Shown: piece after piece, positions 54,516-63,060 of the stretch | How positions within the stretch are numbered: the stretch's first letter is position 1 | How the letters are laid out: each line of letters starts with the position of its first letter | Notes under the pieces: generated by a model | Databases searched by the model: none | The model's input: only the letters and a program-made list of their open reading frames with translations | What the model was told of the DNA's origin: nothing | Assembly (NCBI RefSeq): GCF_019649055.1 | Contig: NW_026570293.1 | Location: 645,814-709,813, forward strand | Reading direction: 5' to 3' | DNA length: 64,000 nucleotides | Source: Paramacrobiotus metropolitanus | Taxonomy: Eukaryota; Tardigrada; Eutardigrada; Parachela; Macrobiotidae | Position numbers and translations under genes: made by a program

Positions 54516-56254
54516 TGTTTATTCCATTCTCGTAAGCTTCCCTTTTTGAGGCAGGCCTGGTAAAGGTCAAATAATTCGTACACTACTGTGCCGAGTCCAA
54601 TTGGGAAAATGATTGCTCGTCCTTGACCTTTCCATAGATAATTAACTCTGAATTCCCAAAATAAGTCAACTCTCGCTTGCTCCCATATTTCGTTCTCTTC
54701 CATTGCTCGTCGCCTTTCTCTGTCGAGCTTTGTAATCGGGTTTGTATACCACGGGTCGCTTTTATCCGCCTTTTCGGGAATGAAGTTGTCCGCTTCTTGC
54801 TGCCAATGATGGAGCCACTTCCCTCTGGAGATGATGTAGTTCTTGACTACCGATAACCATTCTCGATAACATTGCCAAAGGTAAGTTGCTTTTGACAGTT
54901 CCGGCATGGGAAGTGTTCTCATAATCGACTTGACCTCTATTTCTTCTTGTCTTTTATGACGCGCAATTGCTGCATTGCATTTCGGCCATTCCGAAAGGTC
55001 ATCTTGTGTCATTTCTTGCATGCATTTTGCACATCTTTCTTGAGGTCGCGCTATCGAAAGGTCATCGCTGTCGTGCCAATCGTGATGGCAAGAGGTTGCT
55101 CTCTCTTCCGCAGTCCATTCTCTTGGTTTGCGGGAAATGACGCGATTGTTCCCTTCCGGCATCCGTTGTCTCGGTTCGGGACGGACGATAACTCGCTTAT
55201 CCGTTTCTCCGGAATCGGTATCTGTCCATTCGTCATCTTTTTCGATTTCGATTACGCTGTTATCTGATGATATTTCGATGACTTCGATTTCTTCATCTGC
55301 AGAGCGTGGTTCGGAAGTAAGACGACGACTACTCTCTGCTACCTCTTTGCGCAGGCGCGTGTCTCGACCTTTCATCCGCCCTCTTGCTTTATCACGTGGT
55401 TCGAAAGTGTGTTGAGCACCATGCTCCGTTTTCCTTGCATCCAGTTGCTTTATGGCTTGATCTCGTATTTCCGAGAATAGTGCTCTTTCGTCGCTGTTCA
55501 TCAGTCCTGGCTCTGTCCTGGGCCCAACCATTCTCGTGCCCAGTGCCTCTGGTACTGGGAGTAGCCTTGACCACTCCATTCCTGGCACTAGCGACTGTTT
55601 CTTTGCAATCAGTGCTTCTGCTTGCATTATCTTGATTTGTTTCATCGTTGGTGACCTTTGATTTCCTTTAGACTTCGGTGACCTTTTGCTTTTTCCAGCA
55701 TTTTCTAATCCCTGTGCCTCTGGTACTGGGATTAGATTTTCACCATTCTCATTTTGCTTATTTTCCTTCGATCCCTGTGCCTCTGGTACTGGGATAGCCG
55801 TTTGCCCCGAATTATTTCTTGGTTGAAGTTCGGTGACCTTTCCTGCATTAACTTTTGCGGATGATTTCGGCTCGTCGTCTTCAGCTTCAGTTTCTCTTTC
55901 TTCCTCGTCGTGTCCGTCTATCAGGACGAATTTCTTTGCGAGGAAGTCGAATCCCAGTAGGACTTGGACGTCGTCTGACGCTGGTCTGACGTAGAACGAG
56001 TGTTGACTCGTTTTCCTTCTTAAGGTCACTGGTGCTACGCAGTAGTGCGTTACTTCAAAGCCTGACGTTCCACTGATCCCTTTGATCATCACCTTCTTTT
56101 TCGGTGGAAGTCTGACAGTCTGGAGGCCGTTTCTCTCACAGAACTGTTGACAAATCAAAGACGTCTCGGCGCCAGTGTCAAGCATTGCCATGACCTTTAT
56201 TTCCAATTTTGACTTCATGTGTATAAGCTTCGATCCGTTTCGGTAAGTTTCCAT
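54401..56254 (-). CDS. aspartic protease ORF (retropepsin) with long C-terminal extension
   Basis: ATG at 56254, 617 codons. A retropepsin domain occupies residues ~20-120: MAMLDTGAETSLI (catalytic Asp-Thr-Gly), the KGISG flap region and VQVLLGFDFL, equivalent to the ILGxDFL strand. The upstream strand of the same domain also appears in the frame of the preceding ORF, so the domain straddles the junction. The extension has three VPEAQG/VPEALG motifs from a palindromic DNA repeat, EPRSA-type stem-loop peptides, and a Cys-His cluster (CHHDWHDSDD ... CAKCMQEM). It ends with a Trp-rich segment of unknown role. Confidence 0.85.
   Translation of the reverse strand: METYRNGSKLIHMKSKLEIKVMAMLDTGAETSLICQQFCERNGLQTVRLPPKKKVMIKGISGTSGFEVTHYCVAPVTLRRKTSQHSFYVRPASDDVQVLLGFDFLAKKFVLIDGHDEEERETEAEDDEPKSSAKVNAGKVTELQPRNNSGQTAIPVPEAQGSKENKQNENGENLIPVPEAQGLENAGKSKRSPKSKGNQRSPTMKQIKIMQAEALIAKKQSLVPGMEWSRLLPVPEALGTRMVGPRTEPGLMNSDERALFSEIRDQAIKQLDARKTEHGAQHTFEPRDKARGRMKGRDTRLRKEVAESSRRLTSEPRSADEEIEVIEISSDNSVIEIEKDDEWTDTDSGETDKRVIVRPEPRQRMPEGNNRVISRKPREWTAEERATSCHHDWHDSDDLSIARPQERCAKCMQEMTQDDLSEWPKCNAAIARHKRQEEIEVKSIMRTLPMPELSKATYLWQCYREWLSVVKNYIISRGKWLHHWQQEADNFIPEKADKSDPWYTNPITKLDRERRRAMEENEIWEQARVDLFWEFRVNYLWKGQGRAIIFPIGLGTVVYELFDLYQACLKKGSLREWNKQWGKILEEVPIFTGEIPELKVTRKRRELGLFGYPRKRR
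55299..55430. repeat. GTTCGAAAG stem-loops, copies 6 and 7
   Basis: Copy 6 at 55299-55342 (GCAGAGCGTGGTTCGGAAGT ... ACTCTCTGC) and copy 7 at 55394-55430 (CACGTGGTTCGAAAGTGT ... CATGCTCCG). Copy 7 has a weak stem. Confidence 0.65.
55537..55791. repeat. three copies of the palindrome CCCAGTGCCTCTGGTACTGGG
   Basis: Copies at about 55540-55561, 55709-55730 and 55769-55790. Each half is complementary to the other around a 3-nt centre, so each can form a 9-bp stem. They encode PVPEAQG/PVPEALG in the protease extension. The spacing between copies is about 170 and 60 bp. Confidence 0.7.
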
Positions 56255-57998
56255 CTTCGAGTTTCAAGACTCTTATTCGACACTTGACTGGGATTGGTGC
56301 AGCATGCTTGCTCTCTATCAGACCTTTTGAGCTCCAACGATCTATCCGTTTCGGTACGTCGGGTCGCACATCTGAGAACTTTTCGATCCTTTTTGACTTC
56401 GGTAAGATATTCGCTTGCTCCTTCGCAGCGTTTTCTTTACCCGTGACCTTTGCCACTTCGCACGTTAAACCCTTCTCTTGTGCGTTCTCGTGACCTTTTA
56501 TCACTTGCGCAATAACTTCGTATTGTGACCTTTCATTGCGCACATCTTTGGACGGTTTTTCTTGCAACTTTGCCATTATCTCTTGTGTAATTTCATCCGC
56601 AAAGGTCATCTCGTCATCTTCACTCTTTTTCTCTGGTGACCTTTCGTACACAACCATCTTATGGTCGTTTTCTTTCATCCATTCCGTAATCTTTTTCGCA
56701 ATTTCGTTATTCGTGCGAGTGGGATCGATTTGAGATGACAATCCGTCAGTTCTTGGCGGTGACCTTTCGTTGTCATTCCGGATTGCTTCTGTCATGTCGT
56801 ATGACTTCTCCTTTTGCGGAGTTTGCGCAAAGTCCGGTGACCTTTCTGGTCTTGACATGAAAAATCCACCATTTAGTGACCTTTGTAAAGGTACTTTCTC
56901 GCCATACTGAGGCGGTAGTTCACCCTTCTCAATCCGCTCTCGAAACTGACGGTTATTTTCGTCGCATTGGACTTTCTCTTCCCAGTACTCTTGTACTTTC
57001 GGTTGTGAAGCTTTAACCGTTTCCTCGAGATGCTTTCTCATCCGCCAGTCTTGTTTCTCTCTTTCTTCCCAGTAAGCTTCTCTGGAGATTCTCACATCTT
57101 GCGGTGACCTTTGTGGCGGAGGAACTGGTTTCCACATACCGTGCCGTCCATTCGGCCTGTAAGCGACTTTTTGCCACTCATTCTTCTGTTGTAGAGTGTT
57201 TGCCTCATCGAGAGAGTCATCTGAGACTTGCTGTGCCCCTTCGCTCTGTTTCACTGTTTGCTGCGCCATTCGCAGAGTCAAGTTACTTTCTTGACCTTTC
57301 GGTTCATCGGCGACTTCACCGTGACCTTTCTCTTTCAGTGACTCTTGAGTCTGCTGCACTGGCAATCTCTCGTGACCTTTCACTTCTTCAACTCTCGCTT
57401 GAGGTGACCTTTCGGTCTCTTGCGCTCCTTGCGCAGTCACGGCCCTTCTGTGATCTTCCTCGGCAGCTCTTGCTTGAAATACTTTTGCCATCTGCTCAAG
57501 GAATTTCGGTCTATCCGGACCGCCTTCGTGCGTTCGTTGTACGGTTACGGTCATTCCGTCAACTTCAAACGTATTTTCGACGAACTTTCGGAATCTCGCG
57601 TGATGTGTTTCATCATCCTCTTCGCTTGAGATTTCCGCTTGCGTCTTTCGCAGAGTAGCTTCACTCTTCCTCGCGGTTGCTTTCCGCGGTGACCTTTGGG
57701 TCTGCTGTCCTTGCAGCGTCACGTTACTTTCGTGACCTTTGCTCGCAGTTACTTTCTGCGGTGACCTTTGGGTCTGCTGTCCTTGCAGCGTCACGTTACT
57801 TTCGTGACTTTCTTGATTTGCAGTTACTTTCTGCTGTCCCGGATGCAGAGTTGAGGCCCTTCCGTCAACCCTGTTCCCCGCAGTTACTTTCTGCGGTGAC
57901 CTTTCGGTCGGCCCCGGCTGAGTCAAGTTACTTTCTTGACTCCCCGCAGTTACTTTCTGCGGTGACCTTTCGGTCAAATTCTTCCGTCCTTGCGGCAA
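56178..57998 (-). CDS. low-complexity linker ORF between nucleocapsid and protease
   Basis: 606 codons; the first codon is TTG, and the frame is open further upstream past the nucleocapsid stop to about 58.23 kb, so it is probably reached by frameshift rather than by its own ATG. The N-terminal ~110 aa consist of TERSPQKVTAG-type repeats (five or more DNA copies of CTTTCTGCGGTGACCTTT at 57.69-57.97 kb). A charged, partly helical region and a possible folded segment (FEVDGMTVTVQRTHEGG) follow. Its C-terminal ~35 residues (LPKRIEAYTHEVKIGN) look like the first strands of the protease domain. About 20 AAAGGTCA copies lie in this ORF. Confidence 0.7.
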   Translation of the reverse strand: MPQGRKNLTERSPQKVTAGSQESNLTQPGPTERSPQKVTAGNRVDGRASTLHPGQQKVTANQESHESNVTLQGQQTQRSPQKVTASKGHESNVTLQGQQTQRSPRKATARKSEATLRKTQAEISSEEDDETHHARFRKFVENTFEVDGMTVTVQRTHEGGPDRPKFLEQMAKVFQARAAEEDHRRAVTAQGAQETERSPQARVEEVKGHERLPVQQTQESLKEKGHGEVADEPKGQESNLTLRMAQQTVKQSEGAQQVSDDSLDEANTLQQKNEWQKVAYRPNGRHGMWKPVPPPQRSPQDVRISREAYWEEREKQDWRMRKHLEETVKASQPKVQEYWEEKVQCDENNRQFRERIEKGELPPQYGEKVPLQRSLNGGFFMSRPERSPDFAQTPQKEKSYDMTEAIRNDNERSPPRTDGLSSQIDPTRTNNEIAKKITEWMKENDHKMVVYERSPEKKSEDDEMTFADEITQEIMAKLQEKPSKDVRNERSQYEVIAQVIKGHENAQEKGLTCEVAKVTGKENAAKEQANILPKSKRIEKFSDVRPDVPKRIDRWSSKGLIESKHAAPIPVKCRIRVLKLEDGNLPKRIEAYTHEVKIGNKGHGNA

Positions 57999-58201
57999 TC
58001 TTTTAACACCCTTCTCTTGACCTTTACGAGCCCCTTCGCTCGATTTCGAGTTACTTTCTCGAATCCTCGGATTTCTTTTCCGGGTCTTTGCGTTACTTTC
58101 GCAGCATCCCTTTCTCGCTGCGGTCCTTGCCTGCAGCGGAGCACCTTGCTCCTCTATATCCGGTGGTTTCGGTTCCGGACGATCAGTAGGCTCACCGGCG
58201 C

Positions 58202-59155
58202 CTACTGACCTTGAACGTTTCCCTGGGCCATTCCCTGAACCGGCGCACCTTGCGCCTGACCGGCACCATTCGCCGGGGCGAAGTTAAAACCTCCGCCTTG
58301 CTGACCGAAACCGTTCTGGTTCCCACCGACGAAGCCGCCTTGCTGCCCGCCGAAGTCGCCCTGGCCACCTTGACCGGCGAAATTGCCCTGGCCACCTTGA
58401 CCGGCAAAATTCTGGCCACCTTGACCACCATTATTCCACTGGCCTCCTTGACCAGCACCGTTCCATTGGCCACCTTGACCACCACCATTCCATTGGCCAC
58501 CGCCGTAATTTCCGCGATTGCCGCCGCGGCCTCTGCCTCTACCTCGGAAGCCGCCTCTAACCGGGCCATATCCGCCGTTTCCTCCGCCTTGGCCACCTTG
58601 ACCGGCGAAGTTGCCTTGGCCTCCGAAGTTATCCTGGCCGCCTTGACCTCCGTTGTTCCACTGGCCACCTTGACCAGCGAAATTCCCTTGGCCGCCAAAA
58701 TTGCCCTGGCCTCCTTGATTGTTGTAGTTGGCCTGGCCACCTTGACCGGCGAAGTTCCCTTGGCCACCTTGACCAGCATACCGACCGCCTTGGCGTGATT
58801 GTGGCACGTATCCGTTTGCTATTGCGTTGCGCCATCCGCCATGATTGTTACGCAGCATCAACCATTCTTCATACACGACCCGGTTGGGGTTCTGATTCCA
58901 CGGTGTTCCCGCGAACGAACACGCTTGTGTGTAGTGGTTGCCGTACATGCAGTTCTGGCATGTCAGCGCGTTATTGACCACCCATCCGTCGATCATGGTG
59001 AACAGGCGCTCTACTCGCGACCCGTATCGTGGTCCTTGATTTCCTTGTCCACGGTTCGGTCGGAAGTTTCCTTTGATTTCCTCCGCCACCGTTGAATCCC
59101 TGGCCAGCAAAGCCCGGGTTCGCCTGAGCCATTCCTTGACCACCGAGCCCTCCAT
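58202..59155 (-). CDS. nucleocapsid-like ORF with CCHC knuckle and Gly/Gln-rich repeats
   Basis: 317 codons; ATG at 59155, overlapping Gag by 185 nt in the +1 frame. CQNCMYGNHYTQAC is a CX2CX4HX4C zinc knuckle (residues ~70-83), the RNA-binding mark of retroviral nucleocapsids. It is followed by about 20 copies of GGQGNFAGQ-like repeats (DNA unit CCACCTTGACCGGCGAA), an RGG-box region (GGFRGRGRGRGGNRG) and an Ala/Gln-rich end. The tail could promote RNA binding or condensation; that is inference. The Gag frame ends without a knuckle, so Gag and nucleocapsid are probably one protein joined by a +1 shift or split by an indel. Confidence 0.8.
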   Translation of the reverse strand: MEGSVVKEWLRRTRALLARDSTVAEEIKGNFRPNRGQGNQGPRYGSRVERLFTMIDGWVVNNALTCQNCMYGNHYTQACSFAGTPWNQNPNRVVYEEWLMLRNNHGGWRNAIANGYVPQSRQGGRYAGQGGQGNFAGQGGQANYNNQGGQGNFGGQGNFAGQGGQWNNGGQGGQDNFGGQGNFAGQGGQGGGNGGYGPVRGGFRGRGRGRGGNRGNYGGGQWNGGGQGGQWNGAGQGGQWNNGGQGGQNFAGQGGQGNFAGQGGQGDFGGQQGGFVGGNQNGFGQQGGGFNFAPANGAGQAQGAPVQGMAQGNVQGQ

Positions 59156-60818
59156 TCAGGGCATTTCTCTGCACGTTTCCTTGTGGATTCTGTTTCGGCC
59201 TTGCTGCTTGCTGAGCTGATGCTTGGATCGCCGCGATCGCAGGCTTGGTTACTTCTTGGACGGCCGTTTGGATCGCCGCGATCGTCGCGTACGATACCTG
59301 ACCTTCATTTCGACCGTTACCAAAGGTCATCTCTTGAGTGCCTAACGGCGGGAATTCCGTATTGTATCCTGACGCCTGCGCCGAGCACGACTGGTTCTGT
59401 CGCCCATTCGCGACTTCTTCGATCTGGCCCGATCGGATGATCACGCAATCATCTTGGACTCGATTGCCTCTCGTGACCTTATACTTTTCTTCGCCAGTCG
59501 ACCAGGTGCGGAAGAATTCCTTGATATCCATTGGGTTATGGAATTTCTGTGCTCGGAGTGCCTTATAAAGGTCACTGTCATTCTTACATCCTTGAATCAG
59601 GAATCCGATAGCCTGCTTCTCAGTTATGATCCGTTTCGACTTGAAGCGCATGATCGCCTGATAGAACTGGTCAAGCGTTTCTTTGCCAGCCTCGAACTTT
59701 CTCGTCATCGCTTCTCTTAAGGCGTTGACCCCTTCGTCACGATCGCCAAAATGTTCTTTGAACTTTGTCATCCATTCATCGACGGTTAACTCTTCCGCCT
59801 CTTCTTCGTCATCGATTTCTCTTTCCGCGTCAAACCATGCCTTCGCGTCCCCTTTGACTGCGTTGGCGACTTCCAGCATCATTGCTGCATCCGAAAGGTC
59901 ATACGTCTTCTGAGTCTCCTTGACCTGACGGATCCAACCAAGTAAAGCTTCTCGGTTGCCGTTGTAGTCGATCAACGCGGATTTCCGGGCCATGGCTCTC
60001 ATGTAACCTCTGAATTCCCGTTCTTCGCGACGGAGTCGCTGTGCCTCAGCATGGTATTCCGCGCGGTATTCTCTTTCTCGCCTCTCCTCTTCACGAGCTA
60101 CCCTTTCCTGCTCGTTTTGGCGAACTCGTGGATCTTCATGATTATCTGGTTGATGGTCAGATTTGTAGACGATTGTTTCCCTCGGTCCTGTTTCTTGTTG
60201 CCGAGGATTGACCCCACCGGTCGGTCCTGAGTGCCCCTTCGCCAACTCAGTATCGTCGGTGACCTTTTCAGCTTTGACCTTATCTTTATCATGGCCGTCG
60301 CCTCGGCCAGTCCCCGTCTTTAAGGGAGCTTGGAAATGAAAGCTACCTTCGACGGTGTGGACTTCACCGTATCCAGGGGGCGGAGATTCGATTCGTTCCG
60401 GCTGTTGGATCTCAGTTTCCTTCTGTTTTGCCGAGCGTTTGAGAGTCTTGATTTCTTCGTCTCTTTGTTTAATTGTTTCTTGTAGCTGTCTCACGGTTTC
60501 ATTTGCGTCCTTCCGCAGTTTCTCGTAATCGTTGTTTGCTTCGGTGACCTTTCTCATTTGCTCGAGGATTGTACTGGCCCTGTTATCAAGGGTCTTATCG
60601 AGATCCATTTTCGCTGCTTTTAGGATCTCAGCTTCTGCTTCCAATCGTGTAATACGATCCGCTCTGTCTGCGAGGGTCCTTCCTCTCGCTTGGCACTCTT
60701 CCTCAACTGCTTTCAGTTGGACTTTTAGTTCCGTAATTTTATCATCCTTTTCCATTACGGAAGTAGCCAATCCGACTGATTCATCGCTCAATTTGGCGAT
60801 CTCTTCTTTTGTTTTTCA
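58971..60818 (-). CDS. gag: Gag (coiled-coil plus capsid)
   Basis: An ATG at 60818 is the first in-frame start after an upstream TAA, giving 615 codons. Residues ~1-140 form a coiled coil. A charged linker with an Arg/Glu-rich helix follows. Residues ~280-440 are a retrotransposon capsid domain: SALIDYNGNREALLGWIRQV, then AVKGDAKAWFDAE, VDEWMTKFKEHFGD, TLDQFYQAIMRFK and GFLIQGCKNDSDLYKALRAQ. This is the standard Ty3-type Gag helical pattern. The C-terminal part is Gln/Gly-rich. The start overlaps the end of ORF2 in another frame. Confidence 0.88.
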
Positions 60819-61408
60819 TTTTCTGTCTTTCCTTCTTTATTCACGACTTCTAGCACAGTGACCCGTTCGTCACACCGTTGTGCTTCCTTCAACCACTTCT
60901 TTGCTTCTTTCTTTTGGTTGTCGATTTCGTCATTGAGTCGCTTGAATTCAGTTTTTGTTATTTCAGCCAGTTCAAGCAGTTCCTTTGCTGCTTGATCTCT
61001 CTGGCTTTCCGCTTCGTTGTGTTTCCTTTTCATCTCTTTTAATTCTGTTTGTAACGTGTTGACAAGGTCTTCGCGTAATTTAAGGTCATCCTTCAGTTTC
61101 GAGATGTCAGCCGTCAAGCTGGTGACCTTTCCGGTGAACTTCGTCGCATTTGCTAGAGATTCGTCACGTTTTTTCTCGGCCTCCTTGACCTTTGACTGTA
61201 AAAGGTCACGCTCATTTTTCAATTCTGCTATTTCCTGTGACCTTTCAGCTGCTTCCTCGGACAGACCGTCTTCTTCTGCGGTGAGTATGCCTTCCGCGTC
61301 TCGATCTTCGACCATTTTCCTTAGATCTTCCGCCGCTTGTTTCTGAACTTCAAATCTAACTTTCCATTGTTGCGCTTCGTCTTCGAGCGTGACCTTTTCT
61401 TGCTCCAT
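60788..61408 (-). CDS. ORF2, coiled-coil protein, 206 aa
   Basis: ATG at 61408; the A of the ATG is the last base of the ORF1 stop (TGATG overlap), an arrangement that allows termination-reinitiation. Nearly the whole protein is a heptad-rich, Glu/Lys-rich coiled coil (including KLREDLVNTLQTELKEMK). No known domain is present. It overlaps the start region of Gag by about 30 nt in a different frame. The Gag N-terminus is also a coiled coil, so the two could pair or be parts of one long coiled coil interrupted by frame; that is inference. Confidence 0.75.
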   Translation of the reverse strand: MEQEKVTLEDEAQQWKVRFEVQKQAAEDLRKMVEDRDAEGILTAEEDGLSEEAAERSQEIAELKNERDLLQSKVKEAEKKRDESLANATKFTGKVTSLTADISKLKDDLKLREDLVNTLQTELKEMKRKHNEAESQRDQAAKELLELAEITKTEFKRLNDEIDNQKKEAKKWLKEAQRCDERVTVLEVVNKEGKTENEKQKKRSPN

Positions 61409-62292
61409 CACATACAGCCTTGCTTCGACTTCGATAGTTTTATTCCGTTGTTCTCGAATGGCAGCGAATGCTTGGCTCTCTTCTCGTCAAGTAGCTGCTC
61501 GAGATCCTTGACACGCTGCTTTAATCCATTCATTACGGATGTTTTTGGTGATGGTGACCTTTGGTCCCGGTCGTCGGTTCCTCCTGACGCCATTCCTTCA
61601 AAGGTCTCTTCTGGCTTGTCCTGGAAGGTCGTATCAAACATCCCTTTCGTTAAGTTTGCCTCCTTCATTGCCGTATGGAAAGACGTCTGTACTGTCGTTT
61701 CGTCTTCATCGTCAGTGTAAAACTTGTCACTTGACGCGGGGCTGGTACCGTTCTCTTCCAGCTGTTCTTGTAAGAACAGTGAGTTTTCCGAAAGGTCATC
61801 CTGTTTGACCTTTCCCTCGTCGATCAGCTCGTTGCTGCTGACGGCGCCACTACCTTCGGTGACCTTTTGACTGACTTCGTCACTTCCCTTCTCAACTTGA
61901 TCCGCGTTTTCCTCCTTGACCTTTTCGGCCGACCGTGCCATTCCTCCGGTCTCGGCCTTCTTGTCATCTTTGTTCTGTCCATCTGAAGCCGTTCTCTCTT
62001 CGGTGACCTTTGCTTGGTCTACCGTGTTATCTCCGACATGTCGTTCGGAGCTTTTTCCATTTCCGTCACTCGAGCTTTCGTTCTGAGTTTCCCTCAGGGC
62101 CGTTTGATATGTGGCCTCTGAGCCTCTGGTGTCCTTCCTCCCAAAGGTCTTTTGAGCTCGAGTTGCTCTTTCATGTTCCACGGGCCGTGTGTACGGCTTT
62201 AGTTTCCGTTCGTAAGGGTTTTCTAACCCCTGAGACCGTTCTCTCTGACTGCTCGATGAGACCGGTTCATTACCGTCTGTGTCTTGGTCCAT
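61408..62292 (-). CDS. ORF1, acidic disordered protein, 294 aa
   Basis: The frame is open from 62400 with a TTG; the first ATG is at 62292 and I use that. The protein is Glu/Ser/Asp/Lys-rich and likely disordered, with a short coiled coil near the C-terminus (NGLKQRVKDLEQLLDEKR). No domain, signal peptide or membrane helix. It is the first protein after the 5' LTR and leader, where Gag would normally lie, so the element carries two extra proteins before Gag. Its stop overlaps the ORF2 start. Confidence 0.7.
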   Translation of the reverse strand: MDQDTDGNEPVSSSSQRERSQGLENPYERKLKPYTRPVEHERATRAQKTFGRKDTRGSEATYQTALRETQNESSSDGNGKSSERHVGDNTVDQAKVTEERTASDGQNKDDKKAETGGMARSAEKVKEENADQVEKGSDEVSQKVTEGSGAVSSNELIDEGKVKQDDLSENSLFLQEQLEENGTSPASSDKFYTDDEDETTVQTSFHTAMKEANLTKGMFDTTFQDKPEETFEGMASGGTDDRDQRSPSPKTSVMNGLKQRVKDLEQLLDEKRAKHSLPFENNGIKLSKSKQGCM

Positions 62293-62849
62293 ATCTTTGG
62301 CTTCCGTTGATGATCGGATAACTTGGACGATGCTAATAATGTTTCTGACACGTGTGTTAGTTTTAGCTACGTAAGCCCCTTTACACGTCAACAGAAACAA
62401 GTGCTGTCCTAAAGGTCACCTTCTTTTGTATCAGCTCAATTTTACTAAAGGTCGCTCTGCCTCAAAAATGCTAAGTCCCTTCTAAAGGTCACTTCCTTTA
62501 GTAAAATGAGATTAATTTCCCACTGTTTCAGCTTAATAGCTTACTCCGTCGCGTTATAGGTCACTTTTTCCTTCAGAACTTTTCTGTTTTAAAGGTCACT
62601 ATCAACTTCGTTCTAGAACGTCTAACCTGAGAATATTTTTCGATTTTATTGAGAAATCAACTTAGATTTCCTCAGAATAAACGTTATTTATTCAGCTTTC
62701 AACTTTTAATAAAGGTCATCATTCTCGTCGAAATTTTTGGTAAAGGTCAACTTCTCGTCAGTCGATTCAGAAAATTTTCTCAGCTGGCTACGTCACGATC
62801 TTAAGTGCCGTGCGCAAAAACTCCGCCTCCTATCGAAATCTCAGCTTCT

Positions 62850-63060
62850 AATTGGCTAATTTCCTAACTACGCTACTGCGCCAATCACAGTGCGAATAAC
62901 TGACCAATCAGAAACGTTGTTTTTCAGATTATAAGGCAGAGTGACGTCACGTCGAAAATCGAAAATTTTAGCTAGCGCGCCGTGCGCAAAAGTACCGCCT
63001 ACTTTTTCGCTCAGCTCATCACCGACCAATAAGAATTGAGGATTTTACCAATCAGCCAAT
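62850..63060. promoter_or_regulatory. CCAAT-box cluster with a CRE-like site
   Basis: ATTGG/CCAAT occurs at about 62851, 62881, 62904, 63026, 63048 and 63056, and TGACGTCA at 62942-62949. Six CCAAT cores and a palindromic CRE in ~210 bp suggest an enhancer or internal promoter; function is inferred. Confidence 0.5.

Noticed and set aside
49275-55430. GGTTCGAAAG as tRNA B-box / tRNA genes
   Set aside because: The T-loop-like word is there, but no A-box, acceptor stem or cloverleaf fits; the ~45-nt stem-loop is too short.
55537-58000. CRISPR-like repeats
   Set aside because: Repeats are dispersed, in coding frames of a retroelement, with no uniform spacers; the DNA is animal.
58211-58798. 195-codon frames on both strands across the Gly-rich region
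   Set aside because: Products of the repeat (Ala/Thr/Leu-rich shadows); the CCHC-linked Gly-rich frame is the real one.
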